Source: Anolis sagrei (Eukaryota; Chordata; Lepidosauria; Squamata; Anolidae). Taken from it: a stretch of 64,000 nt of DNA. The translations under genes were made by a program, and so were the position numbers. Location of the stretch: contig NC_090034.1 in NCBI RefSeq assembly GCF_037176765.1, positions 94,414,500 to 94,478,499 of the forward strand. The letters run 5' to 3'. How positions within the stretch are numbered: the first letter of the stretch is position 1; each line of letters begins with the position of its first letter. The notes under the pieces are model-generated. The model did no database searches, was not told the origin of the DNA, and saw only the letters and a program-made list of their open reading frames with translations. This document shows positions 1 through 11,225 of this stretch, one piece after another.

Positions 1-393
1 AGGCAGGTGCAACACAGCTTTATAGTCCCTCCCTCCTTGGAGGATTGCTGAGTCGCACCCAGTTGGAAAGGGCCTGGGGCTTCTCCTACTCACAAGTAGT
101 CCAGGGCAGCCAAGCTGGATGGAAGGATTCAGGACCCCTGTGGCAGGAGCAGCAGCAGTCTGAGACTAGGTCAAGGCAGGTGCAACACAGCTTTATAGTC
201 CCTCCCTCCTTGGAGGATTGCTGAGTCGCACCCAGTTGGAAAGGGCCTGGGGCTTCTCCTACTCACAAGTAGTCCAGGGCAGCCAAGCTGGATGGAAGGA
301 TTCAGGACCCAAGTAGTCCAGGGCAGCCAAGCTGGATGGAAGGATTCAGGACCCCTGTGGCAGGAGCAGCAGCAGTCTGAGACTAGGCCAAGG
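1..393. repeat. Minisatellite, 173-bp unit
   Basis: The unit starting aggcaggtgcaacacagc at 1 recurs at 174. In the second unit a 44-bp piece (266-309) is repeated at 310-353. The array runs off the left window edge. No coding sense was recognised. Confidence 0.8.
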
Positions 394-394
394 C

Positions 395-657
395 ATAGAT
401 ATAGATAGATATATATGATTCACACACGCACAGATATAGTATCATAGATTTGAAATGGACCCCTAAAGAACAACGATGCATATTCCAGAGTAGGCAAACC
501 AGACAATCTCCACATCAACACTGACAAAGAAACAACAAGAAATACTGTTTACCGACAAGCATAAAAATTACATATATTAGAAACCAACACTTTCTCATTA
601 CTTTATTTTCCAGATCACCAGACTGGGCCACAGCAACACATGGCAGGGGGTGGCTAG
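395..657 (+). mobile_element. Helitron 3' part
   Basis: Ends in a hairpin (gccac...gtggc type) followed by CTAG at 654-657. The body matches, in inverse orientation, 35890-36150 of the fuller Helitron in this window. Confidence 0.6.
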
Positions 658-944
658 TACTTAATAAAAATAAGACATCCCCTGAAGTTAAGTCATAGTG
701 TGTCTTCTTGAGGAAAAATAAGTATAAGACAGTGTCTTATTTTTGGAGAAACACAATATTTCAGCAAATTTATGTTTGGGACTAAGAAGTTGCACATGTG
801 AAGTAAAATAATCCAGTGTTGCATCAGTTAACATTTTGAACCTTCTGGAGATAACATGAAAGCATATTTCAAAACACCTCCGTAATTTTCTTTTCTTTTC
901 TTTCTCTCACCAGCCTCTTTCTTGTGATATTCCTTTTCATGGTC
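658..944. other. No feature recognised
   Basis: AT-rich sequence with no coding exon or repeat boundary that I can support. Confidence 0.4.
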
Positions 945-1365
945 AGATTTGTGGTGGGATAAAAATCATAAATAGTTCATGTCTTTACCAATCCACATAC
1001 TATCTTATTAGAGAAAAGATATGCCACACAGATGATCAGTAAAGAATAATGTGTTTACTCTTTGTTATGCAGAGCAACATATATACAATCATATGAACAG
1101 TTATATTGACTCACACAATGTCTTTTGAGAGATTCAAAATGGTTCTTGGGTGTCTATGTTAGAGATCTTCTTCCAACAGCCAAGAAGCAAAAATACTAAC
1201 TGTCTTGGCAAGCTCCTGCACAGAAAAACTTAAACATGTGACTGTTGCCAGAACTCCCAAGCTCAGCTAGCTTCTGGGCATGGCCCAACCAATCAGCTTC
1301 GTGCTTTGCATTTTTCAGTTAACACACTCATCAACTGATTTTTACATGCTCCAACAAGACTTATA
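945..1365 (+). repeat. Dispersed repeat, class unknown (copy 1)
   Basis: Collinear with the reverse complement of 27500-27925 over about 420 bases. Shared words include cagtaaagaa, tgcagagcaacat, ccaaccaatcagctt and tttcagttaacacac. It has a CCAAT-type core and no coding content. It could be a regulatory end of a larger element. Confidence 0.55.
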
Positions 1366-1951
1366 GATCTATGCTTTTCAAAACATCTCTGGTAAAGCAG
1401 ACATATCTTTTTTCCATGTTTTCCTGTTTTTAACTTTCCTTCACTATCTTCCCAATACTAAAGATGATGAAAGAAACCTTCCAACTAGACAGAGGTAAAA
1501 AGAAAGACCTGGGCTTAGTTTGTTGTAAAAAGGAGTTTCTCTGACACAGAATGTGTTAGTTGGTGCAGAGAATTGAGTGAGGGTTATTATTAATTTTAAA
1601 ACAATGAAGAAAAAGTCTTAAAATATCTATATTTTAAAAATCTGAAAGTTTTTTTTTAAAAAAAACCTTGCAATAAAAGCAATATTAGGAAATGATTCCA
1701 GTGGTTACCAACTGAACTCAAACCATAACATTTGCACATATCAACATGGACATTAGCGAGAAGTGAGACATTGAGTGTGATGTGTGTGGCTCTCCAAATA
1801 TGGATGGACGGAAAGGATGATGTCAGCCCAACAACACTTGGAGGCCTACAGTCTGTAGCCCCCAGACAATTTTTGCATAATTACAAAGAGCCAAATTCAA
1901 ATAGTGAAGAACCATTCATCCATGCCAAGGAAACACACTACAAGGTGGGCA
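1366..1951. other. No feature recognised, 3' flank of gene 1
   Basis: AT-rich, no coding exon, and no clear polyadenylation signal for gene 1. Confidence 0.35.
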
Positions 1952-2121
1952 TTAGTAGAAGACCTTCATCCATAGGAACCCAGAAAGAGCCAGCAGAAGT
2001 GATCCAGGTATCCAAGAAGCCTTGCTGGCTTGTTGACATTCTACTTCTGAATATCCAATCCCTTGTGTGGCTTGAAATTTATTGCAAGTGGAGCTCGTGG
2101 TGCAGCCCTTTGTGGTCACTA
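1952..2121 (-). CDS. Gene 1 exon 5 (end of LU domain 2 and hydrophobic tail)
   Basis: The acceptor TTCTTTACAG ends before 2121. The exon encodes VVTTKGCTTSSTCNKF... EVECQQASKAS and then a hydrophobic run (SLLLALSGFLWMKVFY) to a TAA at 1954-1952. No AATAAA was seen downstream on this strand in the next few hundred bases. Confidence 0.83.
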
Positions 2122-2175
2122 CTGTAAAGAAAAGAAAGAAGCAGTCAGTATAATCACTCACTGGACCTGTTCATC

Positions 2176-2220
<45 letters not shown>

Positions 2221-5200
2221 AAAAAGAAAAAAAAACACAGCTCAACCAAATATATATTCTTGGTTTTTAGGCCTTTCCTGGGGTTATTTGATTGTGAATG
2301 TGTTGATTCAGAAAATTGCATTGGATAGACTGCATCAGCTCTAGTTCCTTTTAGGGTTATCATAGTTTTGGCGAATGCTAGATGATATATGTTCTGCATC
2401 TCAAAAATTAGAGCTGATAAAGGCATAAACCAGTCAAATAAACCCAGAAACAGAGCTAACATTTGAGGCACCAAAATGTGTGTTGGCCAGTGAAACTAAT
2501 GCTTTATTTGATTCATATTAAGCATAAATAAATTTTGTGTCTAGAATTGGGACCTATCTCCATGATATGTGTTTATATGCAAATACAGGTTTCCCAAAAT
2601 CCCAAGTACTTCAGGCCCCAAGCCTTTCGGATTAGGAATATGCACTCTGTACTACACAGAGATGTACAATCCATATATGCATATATACATGCGTCATTAG
2701 TTTGGTAGAAAACCTCCACTAACAACCTCAAAGTCAAGAGTTAATTCACACATGAGACTAGCAAAAAGAATTCAAAAATCATGGAAAACATAAAAATCAG
2801 GAATACCAGGTGTGACCATATGAAAGCAGTAATCATCAAATCCAGTACACTGCACCACCTCAGAAGGACATCTTCCTTTCACAGAAAGGCATGCTGGACA
2901 TTTCTTTCCATTGGTTGTAGTATTTATAGGTTTCACTAAAAAGGAAAAAATGTTCATGAACTAGTGAAATATAATAGCTGAGTTAACAAAATCCTGAACA
3001 TCTTCTCTTAGGGTTCATTTACACCTACCCTAAAATACAGACTGGCCCCAAGGGTGGCTCTACTCTCCATGTTCTTCCCACAGCACTGGTGGGATTGAGT
3101 CCAGATCACCATGCAGGGCCAAAATTGGTTTGTCCTCCTCTACACTGACACCTTACCTTTGCTGTTCAGTTATAGCAGCAAATGGCCACAAAGCTCTGGG
3201 AGAGGCCCTAACCACCTGCTTCAATGAAGGGGAGGAATAAAATGGGTTTGATCTGTCATGGGATGCTGGTACATGAAGTGATTTATAGTTTCCAAATCAT
3301 GACCTCTACAAACTGCTGCAAGTTTGATAGCAAATATCCCAGAAGCAAATAAAATACAGCAGAGTCCTTTCACAGCAAAACATGCCTCAGCCCATCTATC
3401 AGCAGAGTCCAACTGCCAGCATCTGACTTTATCTACACACTGTTTAGTAAACTCATGGATTTAGGTTTTCATCCAAAATGCCAGAAGGCTTTAATCTTCA
3501 CTGTAGCAATATATACAAATACACAATCAGGATTTGCAGATCTTCATGCCTTGTGCTTGCAAACAGTCAGAGTCATCAAATAGTCACATACAACATAGGC
3601 AGATACTCACACTGAGTTACACAACAGAGAGAAAGATGGATTCCTTCTACAGCCACCTGCTGACAGGTCATCAGTAAGGGACACTGGCTGATGCAACCCT
3701 TTACAATAACTCTCATATGGCTATGAATCAGTATTGCATCATAACATTCATAGTCAGTACCCAGGTGCTTTCAATGTACCATATGTTCATCAAACAGTGT
3801 TTTATTCTATGAATAGAAATGCTTTGCCATTTCTATCTAACATGATCTATCCCCTTTTGTGCCACTAAGGAAAGGGGAAAAGATAAGGTAGAATTGGCCT
3901 GTATGCATAGTAGACAGGTTCGGATTGAAGCTGGTCATGCTGTCCACGCTTGGCCCAAAGTGTGATAGTCCAGATGGGTCAAGGTATTCTTGGCTAAGCT
4001 AGACCATCTGGACACTGAACCATCCCATCTGCAGGTTCAAGATGGTGCATGTGGCCTTCTCTGGGGGAAGCCCATAGCATTTCAGTTTTGATTTAACTGG
4101 CCAGTGTAGACAAGACAAAATTTGTCCAGAGAGGATTCAACATTCACCTTTTTCTGAGATTAAGAGAGTATAACCTGCCTATATGACTATATATGATCCA
4201 TGAGGATTTGAACCCTAGTCACACATAGGGTGCTAGACCAGCACTCAAGCCACCAGAGCACAGTGAAATAATGGGTTAAAGCACTGAGCTGCTGAGCCTG
4301 TTGACCAAAAGGTCACAGGTTCGAATTCAGGGAGCGGTGTGAGCTTCTGCTGTCAGCCTCAGCTTCTGCCAACCTAGCAGTTCGAAAACATGCAAAATGT
4401 GAGTACATCAATAGGTACCACTCCTGCGGGAAGGTAATGACACTCCATGAAGTCATGCCAACCACATGACATTGGAGGTATCTACGGACAATGCTGGCTT
4501 TTCGGCTTAGAAATGGAGATGAGCACCACACCCCTGAGTCGGACACGACTGGACTTAATGTCAGGGGAAAACCTTTACCTAATGATGAATGTACTGAAAT
4601 TTGTAACACCTTTCTGTGTTTCTTGTTTGGAAGATGCAGTGCTAGAAAAAAAAAGAGGAAAGAGAAAGAAGACAGCTCAGGCTGTGAACATCTTACAGAA
4701 GCAAAAAAAAGTACTGTAGTCTTACATCGTGGGTAGACTCCAGTGCATTCATTTCCCACACAACAGGAGACAGCGTCTCTTTGGAATCTTCTTTGACCAA
4801 AATTCAGAACATTGGGTTCACGTTTGCAGAACTGGGAGTTGCTGCAGCCTTTTGCTACGACATAAGTTTTTACTCCGACTGCAAAAGCAGAAAAAGAATT
4901 TGTTTACTTATCCTGAAGTCTTCAAGGCACATGTTATAATTTTTCTGTGGCTGCTTTGTGTCTGCACATACAATTACACCACCGCTGCAGTATTTTCTGT
5001 ATCGTAAACATTTTCTGTAAGAAAAATAATATATTTACATAGAAATTCATTTTCTGCTCAGAAAAATCTGTTTCTTCCATATTTTCTGTAGAAAACAACT
5101 GCATGCAAATTCTGTGCAGAATTCTGAAATTAAAAGTGGGTTTCAAAAACAGGGTGGTTTTCAAAAAGCTTTCTTGGAGTGGGAATTAAACAGGAGCAGT

Positions 5201-7378
5201 TTGCCATTGCCTTCATTATATAGTCAACCATGTATGATATTCTGGGTAGGTTTTCTTTCAATGCCTGATCCTACATTGCTTGTGAGAACAGAAAGGATTT
5301 GTGTATTTAGGCTACAATTACATATATGCCTTTAAATAAATACATAGGAAAAGTCTGGGTAGACATTCTCTTATGAACTAAATGAAAAATAGATTTTGGT
5401 TGGTATTCCCAAAACCCTTACAATTGCTTCATATTGAATTCAATAGAAATAGAGTCAATGAATACACAATTCACCCCCAAATGTCAAATTTGTTGATCAG
5501 TTCCCAGAAAACATAAAAATGTTCAAGAAATCAACCTAAATTTTAATATTGGGTTTTGTTGAGTAATGTAGAACTCTAAAGCATTTGGTTGGGTAAGAAC
5601 CAAAGCAGCTGATGGATCCTAAAATGTACCGTGACCTTTCTGTTGTCCTCATCAGATAATTTACCAAGACTGGTGATTCTGTGATCATGCCTGCCGATTT
5701 TTATAAATTGCTAACCAGCCAGAGGTTTGGCCAAATACCAAACATAATTGAGGTGGATTTAAAATAGTTTGTGAAATGTCCATATCAAAAGAGGCACCAA
5801 CTGGTTTATATTTCTTCTCACCCACCTCCTGAGGTTTCACTCAAAAGAGTGAAACAGGTGTCTTCATCATAGCTACAAGTCTTCATCCTGCCAGTACAGA
5901 TACTGCTTGAACTGGTACAAGTTTCACACTCCAGTGAGGCACCTAAGGGAGGAAAGAGAAAGACTGAAAAGGCTACATGGCTTGTGCACTTTTTCTATTT
6001 CTTTTCTTGATCAAGAGACTGAACTCAATGCTTGGAGTAGGATGCTATCAGTATGCTGATGACACCCAAATATATTTCTCAATGCCTTCAAAAGCAGCTA
6101 CAGCTAAGGATAACCATGGCCCCTCTTACCGAATGCCTGGAGAAGGTAATGATCTGGATGAGGAAAAACAAATTGAAACTGAATCCAGACAAAACAGAGG
6201 TGCTTGCCATCATGGGTCCTAATCTGGGGGGTGAAAGTGTGTCAACCAGTCCTGGATGGAGTTACACTTCCCCTAAAGACTGTGTTTGCATCTTGGGAGT
6301 GCTCCTCGATCAGTCTCTCTAAATGACATACCAGGTAGATTCAACAGTCATGAATGCTATCACCAGCTGCACCCTTCCTGGATTTGGAGGACCTGAATAT
6401 GGTAGTGTAAACACTAGTAACCTCAAGGCTGGACTTCTGAAACCTTTGTATCAAGTTCAGAAACTCCAGTTGGTTCAAAATACAGCAGCCAGATTGGTTA
6501 CAGGAACATCTAGGAGTAAGCATATTTCACCAATCCTAAAGTCACTCCAATGGCTGCCAATTAGTTTCTGGGAAAAGTGCAAGGTGTTAGTTTTGACCTT
6601 AAAAGCCCTACATGGTTTGGGTCCAGGTTACCTAAAGGATCACCTTCTGCCGTACAACCTGCCCTGCACAGTTAAGTCCTCTGGGGGCCAGTTACTCCAA
6701 CTAGCCAAAACTAGACTGGCAACCACTACCCAGAGGATCTTTTCATTGTCTGCCCCATGACTGTGGAACAACCTGCCGGTAGAGCTCCGACAGCTGAATC
6801 AGCTGTCGGAATTTAAGATACAAATGAAGACCTATCTCTTCCAGCAGCCTACCCAGACAGTTTTAGTGGTGAATTTTGAACTTCCACTGTATGACTAATT
6901 TTTGTTTTGTGTATTTTAATGTGTATGCTATGGGAGTATGCTTTAATATATGTATTTTATGGAGTGTTTTAAAATGATTATATGTTTGTTTATCTTTTAG
7001 TAATGCTGTAACCCACCTTTAGTAATGCTGTAACCCGGCATTCTAAAAAATATATTGAATATTGTTTTCAAAGAACTGGAAATGACTTCCTTTGTTTCTG
7101 ATCATATTAAGAAGTTGTTGGCCAAGGTTGTTAGGAATTCAGGGTTCCTACCATCCTTTTCCATTTTTGTTTTTGACATATGCAAGTTTTCATTTTTGAA
7201 AAGTACCTGAGTCATTACTTACATCCCTCACACCACTCCAAACAATGCCAGCTGGTTTTTTGTTGACCCCAAAAAGATGATTTGTATAGGTTACTTGCAA
7301 ACAGCAAAAGGGTTAATAGAATTTCCTACCTGTACTTAGAAGCACAGAGAAAATGGAGAGTCCTAGAACAGCTTTCAT
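1952..7378 (-). CDS. Gene 1: two-domain Ly6/uPAR protein, PLI-gamma-like, five exons
   Basis: Coding exons on the minus strand are 7330-7378, 5826-5942, 4726-4878, 2807-2935 and 1952-2121. All have AG/GT borders and all junctions are phase 1, so they join into 618 nt (205 residues plus stop). Residues 1-17 (MKAVLGLSIFSVLLSTG) are a signal peptide. Residues 18-106 form LU domain 1 with ten cysteines, opening LECETC and closing SCCVGNEC. Residues 107-185 form domain 2, opening NGKKCPAC and containing KGCTTSSTC and EVEC. It has eight cysteines and lacks the last pair, as I recall for PLI-gamma domain 2. N111 in NTT is a possible glycosylation site. The last 20 residues are hydrophobic, suggesting a GPI anchor. 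PLI-gamma proteins bind phospholipase A2, and LU relatives (PLAUR, LYPD3, CD177) act at the cell surface. The substrate here is unknown. The family is sure; orthology is not. Confidence 0.85.
2178..2217. repeat. (AT)n microsatellite in gene 1 intron 4
   Basis: Twenty perfect TA dinucleotides, lying close to the exon 5 acceptor. Confidence 0.95.
2807..2935 (-). CDS. Gene 1 exon 4 (first half of LU domain 2)
   Basis: The acceptor CCTTTTTAG ends before 2935. The exon encodes KPINTTTNGKKCPAC... VVQCTGFDDYCFHMVTP. The donor GTATTC after 2807 is a weak consensus, chosen because it keeps phase 1 and matches the paralogous exon at 26555-26695. Confidence 0.8.
4256..4580 (+). mobile_element. Sauria-type SINE (tRNA head, Bov-B-like tail)
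   Basis: The head has tRNA-like gggttaaagcactgagctgc and a B-box-like ggttcgaattc. The tail, gtcggacacgact...aacctttacc, resembles Bov-B LINE ends. It sits in gene 1 intron 3, in antisense to the gene. Confidence 0.8.
4726..4878 (-). CDS. Gene 1 exon 3 (second half of LU domain 1)
   Basis: The acceptor TTTTGCAG ends before 4878 and the donor GTAAGAC follows 4726. The 153-nt exon encodes VKTYVVAKGCSNSQFC... and ends SCCVGNECTGVYPR, the classic CC-x4-C close of an LU domain. Confidence 0.85.
4930..5165. repeat. TTTCTGTGCAGAAA-rich dispersed repeat
   Basis: Several imperfect copies of a TTTTCTGnnCAGAAAA palindrome. The same texture occurs at 15685-15750, 24640-24900, 26760-26945, 40200-40330, 52225-52335 and 63485-63650. 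Confidence 0.5.
5826..5942 (-). CDS. Gene 1 exon 2 (first half of LU domain 1)
   Basis: The acceptor is ...TTAG before 5942. The exon encodes ASLECETCTSS...KTCSYDEDTCF with five cysteines. The donor GTGGGTGAG follows 5826. It is 117 nt long, the same as exon 2 of gene 2. Confidence 0.82.
5977..7062 (+). mobile_element. L2-type LINE fragment, RT palm to 3' end
   Basis: Conceptual fragments include YADDTQIYFSMP, LTECLEKVMIWMRKNKLKLN and, in another frame, VQNTAARLVTGTSR and LHGLGPGYLKDHLLPY. These fit the reverse transcriptase palm and C-terminus of the L2 clade. The copy is broken by frameshifts and lies in gene 1 intron 1. Confidence 0.75.
7330..7378 (-). CDS. Gene 1 exon 1 (signal peptide)
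   Basis: ATG at 7378-7376 opens MKAVLGLSIFSVLLSTG. The donor GTAGGAAAT follows 7330 in phase 1. The 49-nt coding length equals that of exon 1 in genes 2 and 3. A possible 3' splice site (ccccag) lies about 40 bases upstream of the ATG, so a 5' noncoding exon may exist. Confidence 0.8.
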
Positions 7379-7450
7379 GATGACGTGAAAACCCCTTCTG
7401 AAGAAATGTCTGCCACCTGGGGAAAAACAGTGTTCAGGGGGGAAAATCAC

Positions 7451-7457
7451 TTATAAG
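7451..7457 (-). promoter_or_regulatory. TATA-like box upstream of gene 1
   Basis: CTTATAA on the minus strand about 75 bases upstream of the gene 1 ATG. It is inferred from motif and position only. Confidence 0.3.
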
Positions 7458-7569
7458 AATGAATGTGAATAAACTGCATTGACACTTTCCTACATAGATT
7501 TACCCAAACCATTCACCACAAACCTGCATGAAAAAAACCAGACTAATTTGGCAACCAGGAATCTGTGCA

Positions 7570-7691
7570 TTTTTTTAGGGAGTGAGGAATTTTAATATGT
7601 ATGTTTGTAGTTTTTTATATAATTTGTGTGTTTTTGACTGTGCTGTGACCTGCCTTGATCCATGAGGAAAGGGGGGTAAGAAATAATAAGA
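7570..7691 (+). mobile_element. L2-type 3' end
   Basis: tgtgctgtgacctgccttga... followed by a short aataataa tail, typical of this LINE's 3' UTR. It directly abuts the next L2 fragment. Confidence 0.5.
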
Positions 7692-8497
7692 TTGGACTAC
7701 TGTAATGTGCTCTACGTGGGGCTGCCCTTGAAGATGGCTCGGAAGTTCCAACTGGTCCAACGATTAGCAGCCAGGATGCTAACTGGGGCCCCTTACAGAG
7801 AGAGGTCAACCCTCCTGTTCAAGGGGCTCCACTGGCTGCTGTTTATATTCCAAGCCCAATTTAAGATGCAGGTGCTTACCTACAAAGCCCTGAACGGTTT
7901 GGGACCAGCCTACCTGCGTGACTGCATCTCCATCTACGAACCCACACATTCACTTCGGTCATCTGGAGAGGCCCTGCTCGTGATCCCACCTGCGTCGCAA
8001 GCGCGCTTGGTGGGGACGCGGGACAGGGCCTTTTCTGTGGTGGCCCCCCGACTCTGGAACACCCTCCCCAAAGATCTTAGACAGGCCCCTACATTGGCAG
8101 TCTTCAGAAAGAACTTGAAGACCTGGCTTTTCCGGTGTGCCTTCCCAGATTAGGAAATCTCCATTACCAAGTCCCATAAGCACTTTACTAGAATCAATGA
8201 TTGCTGCACATCACACACCGCACTTGCCCTAGAAGCCTTATACACACCTCCTGTCACATCAGCACTTTTAATTCTTGTACCCATTACTCTGGCCTGGCTC
8301 AGTTCTATTGTGTTTTAATGTATTGTTTTTTGCCTGTTGTTTATTTTTGCTTTATTCTGTTTTAATTGTTGATTTCCTTAGATTGTATTGTTATGTTGTG
8401 TGTTGAGGCCTTGGCCTGTGTAAGCCACATTGAATCCTTTGGGAGATGCTAGCGGGGTACAAATAAAGTTTAATAATAATAATAATAATAATAATTA
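7692..8497 (+). mobile_element. L2-type LINE fragment with open C-terminal frame
   Basis: 7692-8153 stays open for 153 codons: DYCNVLYVGLPLKMARKFQL, LAARMLTG, LNGLGPAYLRD, RLWNTLPKDLRQ. It ends in a 3' UTR with an (AAT)n tail at 8473-8497. The open frame suggests a fairly young copy. Confidence 0.8.
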
Positions 8498-8845
8498 CTA
8501 TCATTGTGAGAAAAAATGTCCAACAATATACACATTGTCTAGGTATACACTGGAATTTTAAAAAATGCACCCAAAAATAAATACAAAATCAGTATAGAGA
8601 AAACACTAGAATTGAATAAATGAGTTTTGAAATAGAACATCCATCTGCATCTGTCATGCACAATTGGAACATGGCAGGAACTAAACAAATTAAAGACTCC
8701 GTAAAAATATTATTTTCTGCATAAAATAGTTGCTTGAAAATTTCAACCAGAAGAAGTTTTGAATTGGAAAATGTGTGATTTTTAAAGATTTTCTCAGAGA
8801 GGAAAGATAATTGCTAACATTACTAATTGCTTCCTTAGAGAAAAG
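8498..8845. other. No feature recognised
   Basis: AT-rich spacer; nothing supportable. Confidence 0.35.
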
Positions 8846-8950
8846 AATACCGTATATACTCGAAGATAAGCCAATTTTTTCAGCCCTTTTTTGTAGCCAA
8901 AAAAGCCTCCCTCCACTTATAATGGGGTCAAGGCTCCGAGCCCTCATTTG
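8846..8950. repeat. accgtatatactcgaa-type dispersed repeat
   Basis: Starts accgtatatactcgaagata and runs into gcccttttttgtagcc, a motif I associate with a common reptile interspersed repeat. Class unassigned. Confidence 0.35.
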
Positions 8951-10390
8951 TAATAGAATCATACATTCATAGAGTTGGAAAAGACCTCATGGACCATCCA
9001 GTCCAACCTACTACCAAGAAGCAGCACAATCACGTTCAAAGCACCCCCAACAGATAGCCATCCAGCTTCTGTTTAAAAGCCTCCATTGGAGATTAATGAT
9101 TGGTTTCGTTATCACCAGTTGCATGAAAGATACAAAAAAGACTTGAGGATTGGATTTGCAACCAAAGAATCAGAATTGGAAAGAATATGAAAAAAGGGGG
9201 ATAAAGGGTTAATCTCTAGATTATACAAATACATACTAAGTTATAACATGGAGGACAACAGAGTCAAGACAGTAATGATATCCTGGGCCAAGGACCTAGG
9301 CAGACCAATAGAATTGGACAAATGGGAATACCTATGGAACAAAGAATTCAAATTTACTTTATCGGGTTCAATCAGGGAGAATCAATACAAAATGTTTTAC
9401 AGATGCTATATCACCCCAGCTACATTGGCTAAAATAGACAAATCACAACAAGGTATTTGCTGGAGGTACAGGAAACAGAAAGGGACATTTCTCCACATGT
9501 GGTGGACCTGTGTGACCATACAGGAATTTTGGGATAAGGTAATTAAGGAGACAAATAAAATGTTACATAACAAGATAAAAAAAAACCCTGGACTGTGTCT
9601 GCTAGGTCTACAGAGAGAAAACAATTATCAGAAGGACCAAGAAATATATCAATATAGCTTTGCAGCGGCAAGATTGACCATAGCCAAAGATTGGAAAGGG
9701 GGAAAAGGTCTAACCAAAAAGGATTGGAGGGAAAGAATGTGAGAATATATGCTAATGGCCAGACTAACTTATAACAAGAGGAATAAGAGTAATGAGGACT
9801 TTCTAGAAAAATGGAAGTTGGCCATGGCATATCTGAATAGAGAGTCAGTAATATAGAGGAGCTCCATTAGGAATTTAGGTTTACCATGAATAAGGATAGA
9901 TAAATAGGCTTAAAGGCTTCATAGTGTTTCGGTGCGGGAAGTCATGGTGAAGGGTGCACGGGTGTGGGGATGAGGGTTTAGTTTGTTTAGGATAGGGGTT
10001 TTGGGTTGAGTGTAAGGTCTGGGGTTTGTGTGTAAAATGCCATGTGCTGATTTCCTGAATGTTATGAAAAAATTTAATACTAAGCTCTGACTGAAAGCAC
10101 TGGAAAACAGCTAGAAATAGCAAGTTTGTGTGTATTAAGATACGTAAATGATAATAATTTGCAAAATTAACTGTTTGATTGAATAAGGTAGAGAGGCATG
10201 TACACGTCAAAAATTTTGGTACCTGATTATATCTGATTTGCCATGGGTTGCTTTTCTGTTATGTACCATAATCAAAATAAACAGTTTTAACAATTAAAAA
10301 AAAAGCCTCCATTGGAGTCTCCACCACACTTTGAGGTAGAGAGTTCCACTGTTGAACAGCTTTCAGAGTGATGATATATATGATATAGTT
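8951..10390 (-). mobile_element. CR1 LINE 3' end, split by an L1
   Basis: On the minus strand 8951-9091 and 10318-10390 join into one CR1 tail (ccagtccaac..., gtttaaaagcctccattgga..., gagagttccactg). The L1 at 9092-10300 interrupts it. Confidence 0.75.
9092..10300 (+). mobile_element. 5'-truncated L1 nested in CR1
   Basis: 9248-9742 encodes the ORF2 C-terminal region (MFYRCYITPATLAKI, GTFLHMWWTC, FWDKVIKE). A 3' UTR follows to a short poly-A. The 17-bp target duplication AAAAGCCTCCATTGGAG flanks it at 9075-9091 and 10301-10317. Confidence 0.85.
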
Positions 10391-10626
10391 CTCTCTCCTC
10401 CCTTAACAGTACATTTTGTTTTTCAAAGCCTCACTCACTCCACTTCTCCTCCCTGGCTGGAGTTGCCCATTTTGGAAAATTCTTATTTTTCTAAGAAAGG
10501 GAGAGTGAGAGAGCGAGAAGGGAATGTTTTGAAAAGAGAAAGAGCCCTTGTAAGTCATGAAGAAGAAAAAGATTGCATGGGTGGGAAGGGAAGAAAAAGG
10601 CAAAGGCTCTTGCAAATCTGCAACAT

Positions 10627-10627
10627 C

Positions 10628-10658
<31 letters not shown>

Positions 10659-10659
10659 T
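10627..10659. repeat. (ATT)n microsatellite
   Basis: Eleven ATT units. Confidence 0.9.
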
Positions 10660-10694
10660 AAAAAGAAAGAAAGGAATGTTCTTCCTTGGGCAAA

Positions 10695-10770
10695 TGCATA
10701 CCCCCAAAACAAATGCATACCCGAAAAACCTACAACAACCCAGTGATTCCAGCCATGGAAGCCTTTGACA
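10695..10770 (+). mobile_element. Penelope-like element terminal fragment
   Basis: aacctacaacaacccagtga followed by ttccagccatggaagccttt matches the terminal piece shared with 59640-59661, 27455-27500 and 31520-31560. An (AAC)n run follows. Confidence 0.5.
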
Positions 10771-11100
10771 ACAACAACAACAACAACAACAACTTTATTG
10801 TTGCATCCTGCCTCCATCTCCCCAAAGATGCTATTTCAGGCTACTGATTGTCTGTTTGATGGTTGTTTTTATATTGTGTTATGCTGTTGTTGTTTTATTT
10901 TGCTTGTTGCTGTTTTATGAATTTTAATGTGTTATGTTTTAACTATGTTGATCGGGGCGGCTTACACGGGAACAAGCCCGATCATAGTTAAAATATAACT
11001 CATTAAAATTCATAAAATAGCAACAAGCAAAATAAAACAACAACAGCATAACACAATATAAAATTAACCATCAAACAGACAACCAGTAGCCTGAAATCGC
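10771..11100. mobile_element. L2-type 3' UTR in near-perfect inverted duplication
   Basis: Arms 10832-10956 and 10976-11098 are reverse complements with about six mismatches and one small gap by eye. The loop is about 20 bases (ggcttacacgggaac). Both arms are L2 3' UTR sequence. Confidence 0.75.
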
Positions 11101-11103
11101 AAA

Positions 11104-11225
11104 TAGCATTATATGGTCAATGTAGACTCATATAATGCTGTTCAATGCAGCTAAACTGCATTATATGCATCTACACTGACCATATAATGAAGTTTCAAAC
11201 TGCATTAATTGGCAGAGTAGACAAA
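11104..11225. mobile_element. Palindromic MITE
   Basis: atggtcaatgtagactcata and its near complement around 11160-11190 surround ctaaactgcattat. No coding content. Confidence 0.4.

Noticed and set aside
1732-2127. 131-codon plus-strand frame over gene 1 exon 5
   Set aside because: It is the antisense shadow of the LU exon, whose splice signals and cysteine pattern are on the minus strand.
9248-9742. Novel 164-residue host protein
   Set aside because: FLHMWWTC and YRCYITPATLAKI belong to the L1 ORF2 C-terminus, and the segment lies within a flanked L1 insertion.
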